Source: a virus. Taken from it: a DNA stretch of 32,808 nt. The stretch spans positions 1 to 32,808 of the IMG/VR virus record IMGVR_UViG_3300032326_001552. One strand, given 5' to 3'. Positions 7,711 to 14,581 of this stretch are shown in pieces (position 1 is the first letter of the stretch; every line of letters begins with the position of its first letter). The notes beneath the pieces are model-generated. The model was not told the DNA's origin and made no database searches. It worked only from the letters and a program-made list of their open reading frames with translations. Both the position numbers and the translations under genes were made by a program.

Positions 7711-8274
7711 ATGAGCATCACCGGCGACCACTGGCTCGACTCCGCCCTGCGTCGTCCCATCGCAGGCGGCGCAAAAATGCCTGTGCGTCGTTTCCTCGTC
7801 ATCCATTTCACCGCCGGAGCCAGCGCCGAATCCTCGATCGAATTTTGGCGCACACCCGCCGCCAAAGGTGCCTCCGCTCACCTCGTCATCGACCGCGACG
7901 GCACCGTTTATCAGACGCGCCCTTTTGACCGCACCTGTGGCCATGCAGGCGTGTCCCAATGGCAGGGGCACAAAAACCTCAACGCCTGCACCCTCGGTAT
8001 CGAACTCGCAAACGCTGGCGATGACGAGCGGCTCACAAAGCGATGGTCAAAGCATCCACCCATCGAAGCTCGGCACAAAAACGGCGGCCCAGAAAAGCAG
8101 TGGGAAGCCTACCCACTGGCCCAACTCGCCGCCTGCGAGCAAGTCGCCAAAGCCCTCGTCACTCGCTACAAGCTCGACGACATCGTCGGCCACGACGACA
8201 TCGCCCCAAGCAGGAAAAACGACCCCGGCCCGGCGTTCCCTATGGCATCCCTCCGGCAGTCATGTGGCTATTGA
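7711..8274 (+). CDS. Endolysin, N-acetylmuramoyl-L-alanine amidase (Amidase_2 family)
   Basis: The product of 187 residues from ATG 7711 cleaves the bond between muramic acid and L-Ala in peptidoglycan to release progeny. The Amidase_2 zinc site is visible: His32 in VIHFTAG, His161 in GHDDIAP and Asp171 in the DPGPAF motif. Glu98 in LGIELAN lies in the conserved core. Length matches single-domain phage amidases, and no separate wall-binding domain or signal peptide is present, so it needs a holin. A GTG at 7690, overlapping the previous gene, is an alternative in-frame start adding seven residues. The 3' end overlaps the convergent integrase gene by 15 bp. Confidence 0.88.
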   Translation: MSITGDHWLDSALRRPIAGGAKMPVRRFLVIHFTAGASAESSIEFWRTPAAKGASAHLVIDRDGTVYQTRPFDRTCGHAGVSQWQGHKNLNACTLGIELANAGDDERLTKRWSKHPPIEARHKNGGPEKQWEAYPLAQLAACEQVAKALVTRYKLDDIVGHDDIAPSRKNDPGPAFPMASLRQSCGY

Positions 8275-9330
8275 ACGGGGATCACCACGAGATGGGCGAC
8301 GAGTCACCTTCGACCACGAGGCATTGATCTCGTCGTCCTGCGGTATGAGATGCCCATAGGTGTCCTCGACCACCTCCACGGTGTCACCCAACCACTTGGC
8401 GACTTTGTAGAGCGACACCCCCTTCGACACGAGGAGCGAGGCAAACGTTCGCCGCAAATCGTGGAACGTGATGTCGAGCTGGCATCTCTCCACCAACGCG
8501 TCAAACGCCTTTCGAAAATCGAAACGGTAGCGGTATTTCCCATGCACCACCTTGGGCGCGAGCATGAACGGCTTTTGCAGTTTGTATTCATCCAGCAACC
8601 ACGCCCGAAACTCATCCGTCAGCGGCACCGTGCGATTGTCGCGAGACTTTGGCTGAAACGTCGTGGTCGCTTGCACATGGATCAAGCCCTCCTCCAAGTC
8701 GAACCATTCCGGCCTGGCCTCAATGATCTCCAATTTACGCAGCCCAGCGTGCAGCCCGCAAAAAAGCGCAAACTTCAACCCTGGCTCCGTGCATTCGTCG
8801 ATCAGTCGCCGCGCATCCGCCGGCATCAAAAAAACCTTCCGCGACCGCATCCGCAGTTTCGGGATCGTGATGCCTGTCGTCGGGTCCCGTGAAACGATGC
8901 CTCTCTCCATGAGCCAAGCAAACCACCAGCGCACCTGGTTAAGGTAACTCACGGCAGTGTGCTCATGCCGCTTCAGCCTGCCCTCAAACCATCGCACGCA
9001 AGCCGTCGGGCCAATGTGCCTCGGTGAGGTCGCCCCCGTGTGCAGCGCAAAACCTTTGAGCACATAACGCCGAGAGGAAAGGGTCGAGGCCGACAACCCC
9101 TCACTGGCCTTCGCCGCGAGATAGCGGTCGATCTCCGCAACGCAGGAGCCAGCCTCCTCCCGCAAGCGTGGACCCTCCCGCAGTCGCAGCTTATCCGCCG
9201 CCACCATCGCCTCCGCGAGATCCCGCGTGCCGAGCGACTGACGCTCCTGCGCTCCACCCGGCACCGGCGTCCAGCGCAGCCACCAGGTCAATTTTTGCCG
9301 ATACAGTCCCCGAGGTATGCTAGCAGTCAT
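8260..9330 (-). CDS. int: Tyrosine recombinase, phage integrase
   Basis: This protein of 356 residues catalyses site-specific integration and excision. Residues 60-155 are a SAM-like core-binding domain and residues 165-335 the catalytic domain. Catalytic residues are visible: Arg198 (HAGLRKLE), Lys228 in a QPKSRDNRTVPL beta hairpin, His290 and Arg293 (TFHDLRRTF), and the Tyr325 nucleophile (EDTYGHL). The position usually filled by a second His (LGH) is Asp316 here (WLGD). The N-terminal 60 residues resemble an arm-binding segment. The start overlaps TATGCTA repeats that look like arm-type sites, so Int may repress itself. attP lies just upstream. The gene converges on, and overlaps, the endolysin by 15 bp. 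Confidence 0.93.
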   Translation of the reverse strand: MTASIPRGLYRQKLTWWLRWTPVPGGAQERQSLGTRDLAEAMVAADKLRLREGPRLREEAGSCVAEIDRYLAAKASEGLSASTLSSRRYVLKGFALHTGATSPRHIGPTACVRWFEGRLKRHEHTAVSYLNQVRWWFAWLMERGIVSRDPTTGITIPKLRMRSRKVFLMPADARRLIDECTEPGLKFALFCGLHAGLRKLEIIEARPEWFDLEEGLIHVQATTTFQPKSRDNRTVPLTDEFRAWLLDEYKLQKPFMLAPKVVHGKYRYRFDFRKAFDALVERCQLDITFHDLRRTFASLLVSKGVSLYKVAKWLGDTVEVVEDTYGHLIPQDDEINASWSKVTRRPSRGDPRSIAT

Positions 9331-9336
9331 ATGCTA
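9316..9336 (+). repeat. Pair of TATGCTA repeats, putative Int arm sites (int side)
   Basis: TATGCTA occurs at 9316-9322 and 9330-9336, in the same orientation and 14 bp apart. It overlaps the 5' end of the integrase gene. A matching pair lies on the other side of the tRNA-like core at 9490-9511. The arrangement suits arm-type integrase binding sites. Confidence 0.5.
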
Positions 9337-9393
9337 AAAGGCGTTAAAATCGCACAAATAGCAAACCAAAACCCACCGCCCCGAAGGGCAACA

Positions 9394-9439
<46 letters not shown>

Positions 9440-9489
9440 TATCAGGCCGGAACGCTGGAGGGCTGAATAAATGGGCTGTCTAGCGTGGG

Positions 9490-9511
9490 TATGCTAGAAG
9501 TGGGTATGCTA
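9490..9511 (+). repeat. Pair of GTGGGTATGCTA repeats, putative Int arm sites (distal side)
   Basis: TATGCTA lies at 9490-9496 and 9505-9511, each preceded by GTGGG, 15 bp apart and in the same orientation as the pair at 9316-9336. The four copies bracket the attP core about 50-75 bp to either side. Confidence 0.5.
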
Positions 9512-9529
9512 ATGTGGCCTGGGAGGTGC

Positions 9530-9889
9530 TCAAAGTGTGCCTAGCATCCAGCGTCGCAACAGGATGCCACCGATGACCACGAGCGCGATCAGGCCGAGGC
9601 TGAGCAGCCTGTCGGGCCACGGGCTGGGCGGTGGCTCGAGCGTGAAGTGGCAGGTGGGGCAGAGGGTGCTGGTGCTGGCGACGTGATTGCCACAGGCGCC
9701 GCAGGAGTGCTCGACGGTGCGAATGGTATCGACCACGATGCCCAGCAGCATGGCGAGCAGACCGAGGGGCCAAAAGAGAAACAGCAGCGCGATCCCACCA
9801 ATGAAGAAACACAAGGCGAGGATCTGCGCGGTGCCGTTTTTAACGCGGCGTTTGATCAGGGCGGTGGGGCGTTCAGTTGAGGTGTTCAT
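9530..9889 (-). CDS. Membrane protein with a CxxC zinc ribbon between membrane segments
   Basis: This protein has 119 residues from ATG 9889. A basic N-terminus of about 20 residues is followed by a long hydrophobic region at about residues 21-53, probably one or two helices. A four-cysteine zinc-ribbon-like knuckle follows (CGACGNH, then CPTCH), and a final hydrophobic helix (LGLIALVVIGGILL). A TTG at 9901 is an alternative start. No family was recognised. It lies 14 nt after the stop of the RHH regulator on the same strand, so both are probably expressed from the leftward promoter at about 10380-10409. Expression with a presumed repressor in the lysogen suggests immunity or superinfection exclusion, which is inference only. 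Confidence 0.6.
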   Translation of the reverse strand: MNTSTERPTALIKRRVKNGTAQILALCFFIGGIALLFLFWPLGLLAMLLGIVVDTIRTVEHSCGACGNHVASTSTLCPTCHFTLEPPPSPWPDRLLSLGLIALVVIGGILLRRWMLGTL

Positions 9890-9903
9890 TGGTGGAAACA
9901 AGT

Positions 9904-10374
9904 TTATGCTTTACGGCGTTTTTTTTCGTAACGGGCTTCGCTGCGGGGCTCGGTGACAGGTGAGGGGTTGGAGGTCTCGGCTACCATGTCGTGGAGCAGC
10001 GTGGCTATGACGGGCGGCGGCGGCAGCCGCACAATGTTCGCAGTCGTTGGCACCGGTCCGGTGCTGGGGGAACGCTTTCGCGAAGGCGCAGGTGGAGCAC
10101 ATTCCTGGGATTCCAACAGATCGGCGTTTTTTTGTCGAGCTTCATTTTGTTCGGACTTTTCTTTCGACCATTGTTGGAACGATAAGCCTGCGTCGTCAGC
10201 GATGCGTTTGACGATGCCTGGCAGATCATGCTCGGCGGCGCGGAGATCGACAAGACCGATGCGCATGCAGAGTCGCATAATGTCGGCTTTGCTCATGCCG
10301 GTGAGGTGTTGGACTTGATCAACTTGCTCAAGCAAGTCGTGGGGTAACGCGATGGGGATGGGTTTTGTTTTCAC
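9904..10374 (-). CDS. Ribbon-helix-helix regulator with long C-terminal tail, candidate lysogeny repressor
   Basis: This protein of 156 residues starts at GTG 10374. Residues 4-43 form a ribbon-helix-helix: a short strand IPIALP, helix A with DLLEQVDQVQHLTG, then helix B with SKADIMRLCMRIGL. Helix B is shared with the divergent protein at 10462 (SKQDTMRLALERGL), so the two are related. RHH proteins bind DNA as dimers through the strand, often in tandem. The rest is a charged helix (about 50-85) and a Pro-rich, probably disordered tail ending in KKRRKA. The probable -10 (TATTTT, minus strand 10385-10380) ends 5 nt before the GTG, so the mRNA is probably leaderless. One operator-like dyad overlaps its -35. 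Which of the pair is the repressor is not settled by sequence. Confidence 0.75.
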   Translation of the reverse strand: MKTKPIPIALPHDLLEQVDQVQHLTGMSKADIMRLCMRIGLVDLRAAEHDLPGIVKRIADDAGLSFQQWSKEKSEQNEARQKNADLLESQECAPPAPSRKRSPSTGPVPTTANIVRLPPPPVIATLLHDMVAETSNPSPVTEPRSEARYEKKRRKA

Positions 10375-10461
10375 TTAGAAAAATAGCACAAAAACGAAGG
10401 GCGATACAAGAAATGTATATTTTGCGTTGACGATCATATAAGAAACGTATATTCGTCCGCC
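10375..10461. promoter_or_regulatory. Divergent promoter/operator region of the RHH switch
   Basis: These 87 bp hold two copies of AAGAAAYGTATATT (10408-10421 and 10440-10453) in the same orientation, 32 bp or about three helical turns apart. Each sits in a dyad: ATAC-N7-GTAT at 10404-10418 and ATATA-N7-TATAT around 10436-10452. The rightward promoter candidate is TTGACG (10427-10432), a 15-bp spacer and TATATT (10448-10453), 8 nt before ATG 10462. The leftward candidate on the minus strand is TTGTAT (10409-10404), an 18-bp spacer and TATTTT (10385-10380), 5 nt before GTG 10374. One dyad covers the leftward -35 and the other the rightward -10. Neither gene has room for a Shine-Dalgarno site. 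Confidence 0.65.
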
Positions 10462-10656
10462 ATGAGCAAAGCAGACAGCGACGAGAGAAGATCAACAGCG
10501 GTGCCAGTGCCGCTACGCCTGACGGCCGACCTGGCAGTGCTGGTGAATGAAACCGCCGTGGCGGTGAAGTTGAGCAAGCAAGACACGATGCGCCTGGCGC
10601 TGGAGCGCGGTCTTTCGGTGCTCAGACAGCAGCTCGCCCCTGACCTTGCCGCCTGA
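10462..10656 (+). CDS. Small ribbon-helix-helix protein, candidate Cro-like partner
   Basis: This protein of 64 residues is essentially one ribbon-helix-helix domain. A basic N-terminus leads to strand VPVPLRL, helix A with DLAVLVNETAVAV, the turn KLSK and helix B with QDTMRLALERGLSVL. It shares the SKxDxMRL-4-GL signature with the divergent regulator at 9904-10374. Its rightward promoter overlaps one of the two operator dyads, and it is first in the direction of the early operon, as Cro is in lambda. It probably competes for the same sites. The ATG is about 8 nt from the -10, so the transcript is probably leaderless. Confidence 0.72.
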   Translation: MSKADSDERRSTAVPVPLRLTADLAVLVNETAVAVKLSKQDTMRLALERGLSVLRQQLAPDLAA

Positions 10657-10759
10657 GTGACACCATTAACCTGATCGACCCAGATAGCGCGGATCGCGGC
10701 CTGAATTTTTGAACCGGCGGGACACCGGGGACGGGCAACAACCAAACACAAAACAACGC

Positions 10760-11005
10760 ATGAAGACCAACAATAACAACGAAGTGCTGCGGGCTGAAAA
10801 ACTGCCCGAGCAGGTGAACGTGAGAAGACCCTTCGGGGCACCCCGGCGCAGTGCGCTGGGGCGCGGCCTGGGCGCACTGCTGCTGCGGCAGCAGCTCCAG
10901 GCGAGCGTGAGGCAAATGCCGAAGCTGCAACTGCCTGCATGGGCGGCGGACTTTGAGCCGGAGCACCAAAGCTGGCTCAAACGGGTGTGGCAGCGGGTGC
11001 GGTGA
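10760..11005 (+). CDS. Small basic protein with a ParB-N-terminus-like LGRGLGALL motif
   Basis: This protein of 81 residues starts from ATG 10760. A TTG at 10709 is an alternative start, but it lies in a CA-rich spacer that looks non-coding. Residues about 28-38 read SALGRGLGALL, the hallmark of ParB/Spo0J N-termini, where this segment contacts the ParA ATPase. The rest is Arg/Gln-rich with a Trp-containing C-terminus (LKRVWQRVR) and has no ParB HTH or CTPase motif. The function is unknown. Interference with host ParA, or partner binding to the phage ParB-like protein at 14582, are possibilities only. Confidence 0.5.
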   Translation: MKTNNNNEVLRAEKLPEQVNVRRPFGAPRRSALGRGLGALLLRQQLQASVRQMPKLQLPAWAADFEPEHQSWLKRVWQRVR

Positions 11006-11068
11006 AGCAACCCCCACCCGGCGGGGCAACGCCGGGAACTTTTTTCCAACAACTCAGGAGGCTACAAT

Positions 11069-11506
11069 ATGACGAACGGATTTGATCGAGTCTTTGCAAT
11101 ACTGACGACACCGAGTGTGCCGCTGGTGCTGGCGCTGACCTCACTGGTGGCGTGCGTGCTCATTTGGTGGGCCGCTGCGGCGGTGTATCGGAATGAGCAG
11201 TGGCTTGAGGCGGAGCGCCTGCGGCGTGCGCAGGAGCGCAGAGAACGCTGCTGGGACGAGGTGACCGGCGAGGAATGGCGGTGGGACAACGAGCCGGACG
11301 CGGAGCAGGCCGACACTGAACAGACTGGCAGCCTGACTCACGCGGAGCTGAGACGCATCGTGGGTGCGATGGTGGTGGAGACGTGCGAGGCACGTGAGCA
11401 TGTGCGCCAAGGGCGCAGGCAGGAGGCGGAGGAAAGCTTGCACCTAGTCATCGGCTGCCAGCATGGGCTGCTGGATCGCTGTGATGGAAAGGGGGGCGCG
11501 GTATGA
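11069..11506 (+). CDS. Early membrane protein with charged coiled coil
   Basis: This protein of 145 residues has a clear ribosome-binding site, AGGAGG at 11056-11061, 7 nt before ATG 11069. Residues about 17-39 are a membrane helix (VPLVLALTSLVACVLIWW). An Arg/Glu-rich helical stretch follows (residues 45-65), then an acidic linker and a C-terminal helical hairpin rich in Glu and Arg. No family was recognised. Its stop overlaps the next start (ATGA at 11503), so it begins a tightly coupled early operon. The strong Shine-Dalgarno site contrasts with the late genes. Confidence 0.6.
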   Translation: MTNGFDRVFAILTTPSVPLVLALTSLVACVLIWWAAAAVYRNEQWLEAERLRRAQERRERCWDEVTGEEWRWDNEPDAEQADTEQTGSLTHAELRRIVGAMVVETCEAREHVRQGRRQEAEESLHLVIGCQHGLLDRCDGKGGAV

Positions 11507-12147
11507 CCCGGATGCAGATGGGTAGGCACTATAAGGTCGAGAAGCCAACGGCGCGACATGTGACGCCTGGCGCGGCACTGGTGCCGGAGCTGGAAGATGC
11601 AGGCTGGCTGCTGGGCGCGGCGATGCTGGAGAGTCTGGCGCAAGACCTGGCGCTGACGCATGCAGCGGGCTGGTGGAGCCACGATCCGCGAGAAATGGCG
11701 GGCATGCACGCTGAGGCTAATGGGCTGTTGCGTGAGCTTTATTCGCCGGCGGTGCAGGGGATTTTTGACCTGATCACGGCAGCGACTGGTGGCCGAGTGC
11801 AGGTGGAGCGGCCCTGGCTGCTGCGCCAAGCACGCTGGCATGCGAAGGCGGTGCTGGCGAGTCAGGCGAGCCTGAGTCTGTCGCGGGTGTGTGAGCGACT
11901 GCGACTGAGTCAGCGGGCAGGGGAGGGCAACAAAAAGTATGTCGATCTGCCACCGAGTCGTCTGCCGGATGGTCGGGCTAACCCGGCTTATTTCACGGCG
12001 CGGGCGGCAGTGCTGAAGGGCCAAGGAAAGTGCCGGGACTGTCGTCGTCCACTGAGCAATCACTCACCTCGGTGTGCTAGTTGCCGTGAGGATAACAATC
12101 GACGCATGAGAGAGTGGAATGCGAAGCATAAGGAGGTGGCAGCATGA
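11503..12147 (+). CDS. Early protein with C-terminal zinc knuckle
   Basis: This protein of 214 residues overlaps its neighbours by ATGA at both ends. The N-terminal 130 residues are helical, with no recognised family. The C-terminus carries four cysteines as CRDC and CASC spaced by about 12 residues, followed by a basic helix (NNRRMREWNAK). This looks like a small zinc ribbon of a nucleic-acid-binding protein. It could be an early DNA-binding or regulatory protein, for example a late-gene activator. That is a guess from the zinc ribbon and place in the operon. Confidence 0.5.
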   Translation: MTRMQMGRHYKVEKPTARHVTPGAALVPELEDAGWLLGAAMLESLAQDLALTHAAGWWSHDPREMAGMHAEANGLLRELYSPAVQGIFDLITAATGGRVQVERPWLLRQARWHAKAVLASQASLSLSRVCERLRLSQRAGEGNKKYVDLPPSRLPDGRANPAYFTARAAVLKGQGKCRDCRRPLSNHSPRCASCREDNNRRMREWNAKHKEVAA

Positions 12148-12383
12148 GTGCGAAGCGGAAACAACTTTTCCCACCACCGGCGCACATGGCGCAGTGCGAG
12201 GTGATCGACTACCTGCGCAGGCAGGTCTTTGATGATGCCATCGCGGCGGCGTGGTTGTCGCCGTGCGTGCGTAAAGCGGGCCGAGGCAAGGACTCGGTGT
12301 TCTACAATTTCACGGACGTGCAGGACGTGAGTCTGCGCATCGCGGCGGGTGAGTATCCGATGAGCCGAAAGGAGGCAGCATGA
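12144..12383 (+). CDS. Small early protein, unknown
   Basis: This protein of 79 residues has AGGAGG at 12131-12136, 7 nt before ATG 12144, and the start overlaps the previous stop (ATGA). The sequence is mixed alpha/beta. Residues around 18-45 (CEVIDYLRRQVFDDAIAAAW) could form part of a small winged-helix or excisionase-like fold, but a specific family cannot be supported. An excisionase would be expected somewhere in this phage. Confidence 0.5.
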   Translation: MSAKRKQLFPPPAHMAQCEVIDYLRRQVFDDAIAAAWLSPCVRKAGRGKDSVFYNFTDVQDVSLRIAAGEYPMSRKEAA

Positions 12384-12652
12384 GCGATGACTTGAAGAAT
12401 GGTGTGACGATCCTGCAACCGGCGAAGCATGGCTTCGTGGTGGATGTTGAAGTCGGGACACGTCGCACGCAGGTGCGGGTGTTTGAATTTGAGGTCCTGC
12501 CTTATCGCGATGGCATGTGTGAGATGCCGAAGGCGCTCGCGATTCCTGAGGCCATCGCGAGACTGCGCGAGGCGATGGAGGCCCTGCGAGAGTCTGCATT
12601 CACCGAAGCACTGGCTAACAGTCTGTCTCACGATGGGAGGGCTGCGAGATGA
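12380..12652 (+). CDS. Small early protein, unknown
   Basis: This protein of 90 residues has AGGAGG at 12370-12375, 4 nt before ATG 12380, and its start overlaps the preceding stop. The first half reads as beta strands (VTILQPAKHGFVVDVEVG). The second half is a long helix (EAIARLREAMEALRESAF). No family was recognised. Confidence 0.5.
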   Translation: MSDDLKNGVTILQPAKHGFVVDVEVGTRRTQVRVFEFEVLPYRDGMCEMPKALAIPEAIARLREAMEALRESAFTEALANSLSHDGRAAR

Positions 12653-12924
12653 GTCTGACGCAACAAATTGCGACGCACCCGGAGCATCTGCGGGCGGAGT
12701 TTTATGCAGGCCTGGTCAAGTGGGCGGGTGTGATCGACGGCATCGGCAAGCTGCTGGCGATGGAGCCGAGTCTGGTGAGCCTGGAAGATAAGCGGCAACT
12801 GCTGAGTGAGCTCAAGACGGCGACGTGCAATGCGACGGCGTGTGTGAATGGCATCCAGGTCTGTGAGCTGAGCGCGAAGGCGGCGAGCAAGCAACTGCAA
12901 GCGAAGTGGGGGTGGCTGCTGTGA
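12649..12924 (+). CDS. Small helical early protein, unknown
   Basis: This protein of 91 residues has GGGAGG at 12635-12640, 8 nt before ATG 12649, with ATGA coupling to the preceding gene. It is mostly helical with three cysteines in the second half and no membrane segment or recognised domain. Its stop overlaps the next gene's GTG start. Confidence 0.5.
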   Translation: MSLTQQIATHPEHLRAEFYAGLVKWAGVIDGIGKLLAMEPSLVSLEDKRQLLSELKTATCNATACVNGIQVCELSAKAASKQLQAKWGWLL

Positions 12925-13619
12925 ACGAGCACTACGACACAGCGGTGGAGGTTGCGTATGAAATGAACGCGGATGCGTTGCATGGATTGTCTCCTGCGGA
13001 GCTCATGATGCGCCGTGAGGAGGAGTCGCTAGGTCAGGTGTCGGAGGTGAATGAACTGAGAGCGCAGTGCTTGCTGAGTGTGCTGATGTGCATCACCTGG
13101 CAGGTGACGAGTCTGCGACAGATTCGGGATCGGCTGGCTGTGCTGACAAGCTACAGGGCACCGGATCTGCTGCCGAGTGGCGTGTGGCATGGACGGACGG
13201 AGTGGTCACGGGTGCGCGTGGAGCTGGTGCGGTGTCCGCGCATCGAATGGGAGAACTGCGCGGGGCGCATTCTCATCGACATCTTAGCGCGTGATGGCTG
13301 GGGTGAACGCGAGGTGGGACGCCGTGGGTTGCTGCTGCTGTATGCGTTTCAATCGGACAAGTCGGCGCGACCACCGATGGCGTGGACGCTGGAGTGCATC
13401 GGAAATGCGATCGGCTTGAAGGCAGACAACAAGCGTTCTGCCGTGAGTGCCGCGCTGATGACGGTGGTGCTGGAGATGGTGCGCCGGATGGAGCGTCTGA
13501 GTAAGCAGCGCGGCACACTGAAGTTTTGGTTCATGAAGTCCGCCGAGTGCCGCGAGGCGCTGAGCGTGGCGATGATGGGCAAGCGGAACCGCGTGCGGGC
13601 AGTGACAAAACCGGAATGA
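12921..13619 (+). CDS. Early protein, unknown, possibly DNA-binding
   Basis: This protein of 232 residues starts at GTG 12921, chosen because GTGA overlaps the previous stop. A GTG at 12906 is an alternative. A helical N-terminus rich in Glu and Met is followed by a central region with conserved-looking Trp and Arg residues (SGVWHGRTEWSRV). A C-terminal half reads like a helix bundle (WTLECIGNAIGLKADNKRSAVSAAL), where GNAIGLKADNKRSAVS could be a helix-turn-helix. The end is Lys/Arg-rich. No family was recognised. Confidence 0.5.
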   Translation: MNEHYDTAVEVAYEMNADALHGLSPAELMMRREEESLGQVSEVNELRAQCLLSVLMCITWQVTSLRQIRDRLAVLTSYRAPDLLPSGVWHGRTEWSRVRVELVRCPRIEWENCAGRILIDILARDGWGEREVGRRGLLLLYAFQSDKSARPPMAWTLECIGNAIGLKADNKRSAVSAALMTVVLEMVRRMERLSKQRGTLKFWFMKSAECREALSVAMMGKRNRVRAVTKPE

Positions 13620-13654
13620 GGAATGGAGAATGTAAAACAAACAACGAGCCACAG

Positions 13655-14263
13655 ATGAAATATAAAACTATTGAAACCACACATATCACCAAGCTACGCA
13701 AAGCGTGGCTTGGTATGAAAAGAAAGACTCAACTTTCTGCTGAGCTTGGATGCGCCGCTTTGGCTGGGCGTCTGGCAATGAGCATGGATGAAGACGAGGT
13801 TGATCCGATTTACACATGCAAGGATCTTTACAACATGAAGTCGGCACTGCGTCCGATACTGCATGTAAAGCGGGATGATTGTAGCGCACCACGGTGGCTA
13901 AGTAAGCGCTGCCGAGCGCATTTGAAACAAATCGACAAGCTACCCGCTCATCGCACCGATAGTTGGGACATTGTTCAACATTGGTTCAGAGTGCATGATC
14001 TTGGAAGCATTTGGGATCATCCTGGATGCGTGGGGGAAAACTTGGTGCTTCAACCATACAGCTTCAATGAATTTGAGCGTGTCTATGAGACCATGAAGAT
14101 CCTCGCGGTGGCTGTCGTCTCCCGTCCAGGTGAGCGCGGATTCCATCACCCTGAAACCTATCTCTACGAGCTTGAGGAAAGCTGGCATCGCCCCAAAACG
14201 GGCGTCGGTTGGTTGGCTGATGAAGGATGGGTCAATGCACCATTTAATGATGAACAAAAGTAA
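13655..14263 (+). CDS. Unknown protein of atypical composition, cargo candidate
   Basis: This protein of 202 residues starts from ATG 13655. An ATG at 13616 overlaps the previous stop and would add 13 residues, but those are encoded by a CA/AA-rich spacer-like stretch. The gene is clearly less GC-rich than the early genes around it and uses many A/T-ending codons. It has no recognised domain. The product is rich in Trp, His and Cys, with short patches such as DSWDIVQHWFRVHDLG. With the next gene it interrupts the run of ATGA-coupled genes, as expected for an inserted cargo pair. Confidence 0.5.
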   Translation: MKYKTIETTHITKLRKAWLGMKRKTQLSAELGCAALAGRLAMSMDEDEVDPIYTCKDLYNMKSALRPILHVKRDDCSAPRWLSKRCRAHLKQIDKLPAHRTDSWDIVQHWFRVHDLGSIWDHPGCVGENLVLQPYSFNEFERVYETMKILAVAVVSRPGERGFHHPETYLYELEESWHRPKTGVGWLADEGWVNAPFNDEQK

Positions 14264-14283
14264 CGAACCCAACAAAGATACTG

Positions 14284-14562
14284 ATGAAACTAGAGAACTT
14301 AAACGATGTGTTTTTCGCCGCTCACTGTGACGCGGTTCATTTCGACTGGCAAACTGCCGCAGCAGCAGAAGTGAAATTCATGCGTGGCACATGGGATAGA
14401 CTCATGATGGAGACTGGCTTTGATCTACGACCTGGCATCGCAGAAAAGTTCTCTCACGAGGATGGCAAACGACGGCTCAAATACATTCTGGATGGAATTG
14501 AGCCTATGGTCAGAAAAGTCATTGCTAAGATCGACGCAAAACGCGCCGCGAAGCACAACTAA
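14284..14562 (+). CDS. Small unknown protein of atypical composition, cargo candidate
   Basis: This protein of 92 residues starts 20 nt after the previous stop, without ATGA coupling. Composition is AT-richer than the flanking phage genes, like the gene before it. The protein is helical and basic at its C-terminus (KVIAKIDAKRAAKHN), with no recognised domain. Small unknown proteins of this kind in early operons are often directed against host systems, which is context only. Confidence 0.45.
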   Translation: MKLENLNDVFFAAHCDAVHFDWQTAAAAEVKFMRGTWDRLMMETGFDLRPGIAEKFSHEDGKRRLKYILDGIEPMVRKVIAKIDAKRAAKHN

Positions 14563-14581
14563 TCACAAAAGAATGTTTCTT

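Noticed and set aside
10657-10759. A gene or terminator between the small RHH gene and the next early gene
   Set aside because: No start with a ribosome site and no stem followed by a T-run was found. The stretch ends in a CA-rich spacer.
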